From Nemania diffusa (Eukaryota > Ascomycota > Sordariomycetes > Xylariales > Xylariaceae): a stretch of DNA of 64,000 bases. The stretch covers positions 7,068,001-7,132,000 of the forward strand of contig JBBPUQ010000001.1 of NCBI GenBank assembly GCA_038501195.1, given 5' to 3'. The position numbers and the translations under genes were made by a program. Shown piece after piece: positions 61,935 to 64,000 of the stretch; the first letter of the stretch is position 1; the number at the start of each line of letters is the position of its first letter. The notes under the pieces are model-generated. The model searched no databases. It was given only the letters and a program-made list of their open reading frames with translations, and had not been told where the DNA came from.

Positions 61935-62600
61935 TAGTAATTAATAATTAGTTATTAGTATATTATTTTTAAACAAAAATAAAGCTAATTTTAAAAGTTA
62001 TAACAGAATAGTTAGCTTGTTTGCTATTGTTGTTAGTACTTTGGTTATAAATATATTATTTTTAAGCAAAAACAAAGCTAATTTTAAAAGTTATAACAGA
62101 ATAGTTAGCCTGTTTGCTGCTGTTATTAGTATTTTAGTTATAAGCATATTATTTTTAAGCAAAAATAAAGTTAATTTTAAAAGTTATAACAAAATAGTTA
62201 GCTTGTTTGCTATTGTTGTTAGTACTTTAGTTATAAGTATATTATTTTTAAGTAAAAACAAAGCTAATTTTAAAAGTTATAACAGAATAGTTAGCCTGTT
62301 CGCTGTTATTGTTAGTATTTTAGTTATAAGTATATTATTTTTAAGTAAAAACAAAGCTAATTTTAAAAGTTATAACAAAATAGTTAGCTTGTTTGCTGCT
62401 ATTATTAATACTTTAGTTATAGATATATTATTTCCAAACAAAAATAAAGTTAATTTCAAAAGTTATAACAGAATAGTTAGTTTATTTGCTGCTGTTATTA
62501 GTACTTTAGTTATAAACATGTTATTTTTAAGCAAAAATAAAGCTAATTTCAAAAGTTATAACAGAATAAACTGCTTGTTTGCTGCTGTTATTAGTACTAA
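61935..62600 (+). repeat. 93-bp minisatellite, about seven copies, coding-compatible
   Basis: Units start at 62,020, 62,113, 62,206, 62,299, 62,392 and 62,485, each exactly 93 bp, with a partial unit before (from about 61,935) and one after (from 62,578). The 31-codon period keeps one plus frame open for 217 codons (62,017-62,670, first codon TTG): unit FAAVISTLVINILFLSKNKA plus NFKSYNRIVSL, alternating a hydrophobic segment and a basic Ser/Asn segment. Copies differ almost only by transitions (AACAGAATA/AACAAAATA, AGCAAAAAC/AGTAAAAAC). On the minus strand the same unit contains three TAA at possible former CAA codons and is Asn/Gln-rich. No start codon or flanking coding sequence supports a real gene. 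Confidence 0.9.
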
Positions 62601-62770
62601 CAATCATATCAAGTTAAACTTTGTTAATAAGTATTCGAATTTTCTTGTTTATTTTATACTTACTTTTTAAACGATGTTTTATTTACTTAGGTTTTTTAAA
62701 CTATATTTTTTAATACTATATTACTTAGTTTGATACTTTTGTACAAAAAAATATTAAAAAAAGCTTAAAA

Positions 62771-62990
62771 AGGATATAGCTGTAATAATTTTTTAAAAAA
62801 AAAATATAGCTGTAATAATTTTTAAAAAAAAAAATATAGCTATAGTAATTTTTAAAAAAAAAAATATAGCAGTTGCTGCAGCTATATTTTTTTTTTTAAA
62901 AATTACTATAGCTATATTTTTTTTTTTAAAAATTACTATAGCAGAAAGATATAGCTGTAATAATAAAAGAATATAGCTGTAGTAATTTTT
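62771..62990. repeat. 30-bp tandem repeat that inverts into a large hairpin
   Basis: Three and a half copies of a 30-bp unit (TATAGCTATAGTAATTTTTA followed by an A run) start at 62,775, 62,805, 62,835 and 62,865. From 62,881 the unit runs in inverted orientation for two copies (62,881-62,942), then the direct orientation resumes in degraded form to 62,990. The arms 62,813-62,870 and 62,881-62,938 are perfectly complementary around a 10-nt centre (AGTTGCTGCA), so a stem of nearly 60 bp could form. This is a strong cruciform or hairpin candidate. Confidence 0.92.
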
Positions 62991-63365
62991 TAAGAGCTTA
63001 TAACTATAGTTAAAACTGTAGCAGCAGTAGCAAATATAACAAATTTACAAGCGAAGATTTTATTTTTAAGTTTGCTTCTTTTTAAAATTTTTAGATTTTT
63101 AGTTTTTTTTAAAATTATTATATTTATTTTAACAGCTTTATAAATTGAGATATTTTTTTTAAACAATATTTTAAAAAATTACAAAACATATTATTTTAAC
63201 AGTTTAGTTTTAAAAAGTTTGTATTATTTAGTTTTATTTAGTAATAACTATTTATATACAAGCTATTATTAACTTATTGCAATATTTTGTATTTTTATTA
63301 AAGTTTATTTTATATTTTAATACTAAAAGTTACTAAAAGTATATTATATACAAAAGTACGACCGA
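62991..63365. other. AT-rich DNA, nothing recognised
   Basis: A spacer between the hairpin and the third MITE-like copy. Confidence 0.4.
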
Positions 63366-63702
63366 GTTTAGTAAATAAAATTGAACTAATGTAACTAAAA
63401 CAATTTTAAAAAGTGTATTAAAATAAAGCCTGCTAAATATTTTAGTTACTTTGGCTTTTTGATTTTTAAGCTCTATATATATATATATATTTTTAGTAAA
63501 TACTAAGATCAGGCTTAGTGCTTTATACTCAAGCTTTGATTTTGTAATTGCTTTTGCTTGCTTGCAATAAGTAGTAATTTTAACAAGTAATATTGTAAAC
63601 AGTAGAGAAGTTTTTGCAAAAGCTTTTTTTTAAGCTCTTTTATTAAATAAGCTCATTTAAGTAGATTTTATAACCCGACTTTTTAAGCTTGCTTTACTAA
63701 AC
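63366..63702 (+). mobile_element. MITE-like repeat, copy 3
   Basis: 337 bp, bounded by the clearest terminal inverted repeat of the family: GTTTAGTAAA at the left and TTTACTAAAC at the right. It shares the interior order AACTAAAACAATTTTAAAA, TATTTTAGTTACTTT, CTTTTTGATTTTTAAGCTC, a TATATA run, GATTTTGTAAT and TTTGCAAAAGCTTTT with copies 1 and 2. No clear target-site duplication is visible at the ends (CCGA before, TTAT after). Confidence 0.72.
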
Positions 63703-64000
63703 TTATTTATATTGTTATAAAGTGCTAATTTTAACTAGTATAAAATTTTATAACAATGTTAAAAAATAAAAGCAAAATTATAAATAAATCAGTTAAAAAA
63801 ATAACATTTAATAGTTTTAATATTATAGCTTATGCAGTATATATAAAAAACAACAAATAAAAAACTATATATACAAAAATAAAAAAGAGCGTAGTTTTTT
63901 GTTATTATAACTTCTAATAGCTAAACTATACTACAAAGTAAAATCTAAGTAGTAAAACAGCGTAAACGAAGCAATTACATAGAAAATGTGTTAATTAAGC
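63703..64000. other. AT-rich DNA, nothing recognised
   Basis: The window ends in AT-rich sequence without a frame or repeat match. Confidence 0.4.

Noticed and set aside
62017..62670. A 217-residue repeat membrane protein gene
   Set aside because: The frame exists only because a 93-bp minisatellite is a multiple of three. It starts at a TTG, has no coding flanks and shows the same transitions as non-coding repeats.
1..64000. An alternative genetic code with TAA/TAG as Gln (ciliate-like)
   Set aside because: In the copia pol, stops also fall on invariant Trp positions, and catalytic Asp codons are Asn. Mutation explains all of these; code reassignment explains only the Gln sites.
1..64000. 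A mitochondrial genome segment
   Set aside because: No mitochondrial protein gene, rRNA, tRNA or GC cluster is visible in 64 kb, and nuclear-type copia remnants and minisatellites are present.
1..64000. CRISPR arrays, bacterial promoters, ribosome-binding sites or riboswitches
   Set aside because: The tandem repeats lack unique spacers of constant length, and the copia remnants and RIP-like decay point to a fungal nuclear genome where such features are not expected.

Overview
This window looks like a block of gene-free, very AT-rich repeat DNA from a filamentous ascomycete fungus. By eye about four fifths of the bases are A or T, stop codons crowd every frame, and nothing resembles an intact gene, a tRNA, an rRNA, a telomere or a CRISPR array. 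The best clue to the organism is a decayed Ty1/copia retrotransposon (49.0-54.0 kb, minus strand). Its integrase, reverse transcriptase and RNase H still read clearly as the fungal copia polyprotein, although the coding sequence is riddled with TAA and TAG.

The damage has a direction. Wherever an ancestral residue can be inferred, the change is C-to-T or G-to-A, mostly in CpA/TpG context. Gln codons became TAA or TAG. Trp codons in the integrase became TAG or TAA. The three catalytic Asp residues of the reverse transcriptase became Asn, so the YVDD box reads YINN. The protease DTG appears to read NTS. This is the signature of repeat-induced point mutation (RIP), the genome defence of many Pezizomycotina, and the window is best read as a RIP-made AT-rich isochore.

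Layout. 0-10 kb: low-complexity TA tracts, a five-copy satellite-like array with two alternating linkers (3.6-5.4 kb) and the first copies of two dispersed repeat families. 10-24 kb: mostly featureless AT-rich DNA with several decayed reading frames, a further copy of the ~300-bp family, one copy of a ~355-bp MITE-like family and an isolated G-run tract (23.78 kb). 24.4-29.1 kb: a segment bounded by direct repeats of ~155 bp that contains a nearly open minus-strand frame. 31-37.4 kb: decayed reading frames on both strands and an inverted MITE-like copy. 38.7-40.5 kb: a truncated second copy of the copia element (gag-protease end only). 41-48 kb: tandem repeats, two decayed plus-strand frames with Ser/Thr/Tyr tracts, a slightly less AT-rich patch at 44.6-45.7 kb and more dispersed repeats. 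49-54 kb: the near full-length copia element. 55-64 kb: a 71-nt poly(A) tract, a 30-bp and a 93-bp minisatellite, a large inverted-repeat hairpin and a third MITE-like copy.

The parts do not form a working pathway; they are remnants of mobile elements and tandem repeats in a region that seems to have been repeatedly inserted into and then mutated. Recognition of the copia domains is strong. The other decayed frames are supported only by a low stop count and frame continuity, and I could not assign them to families.
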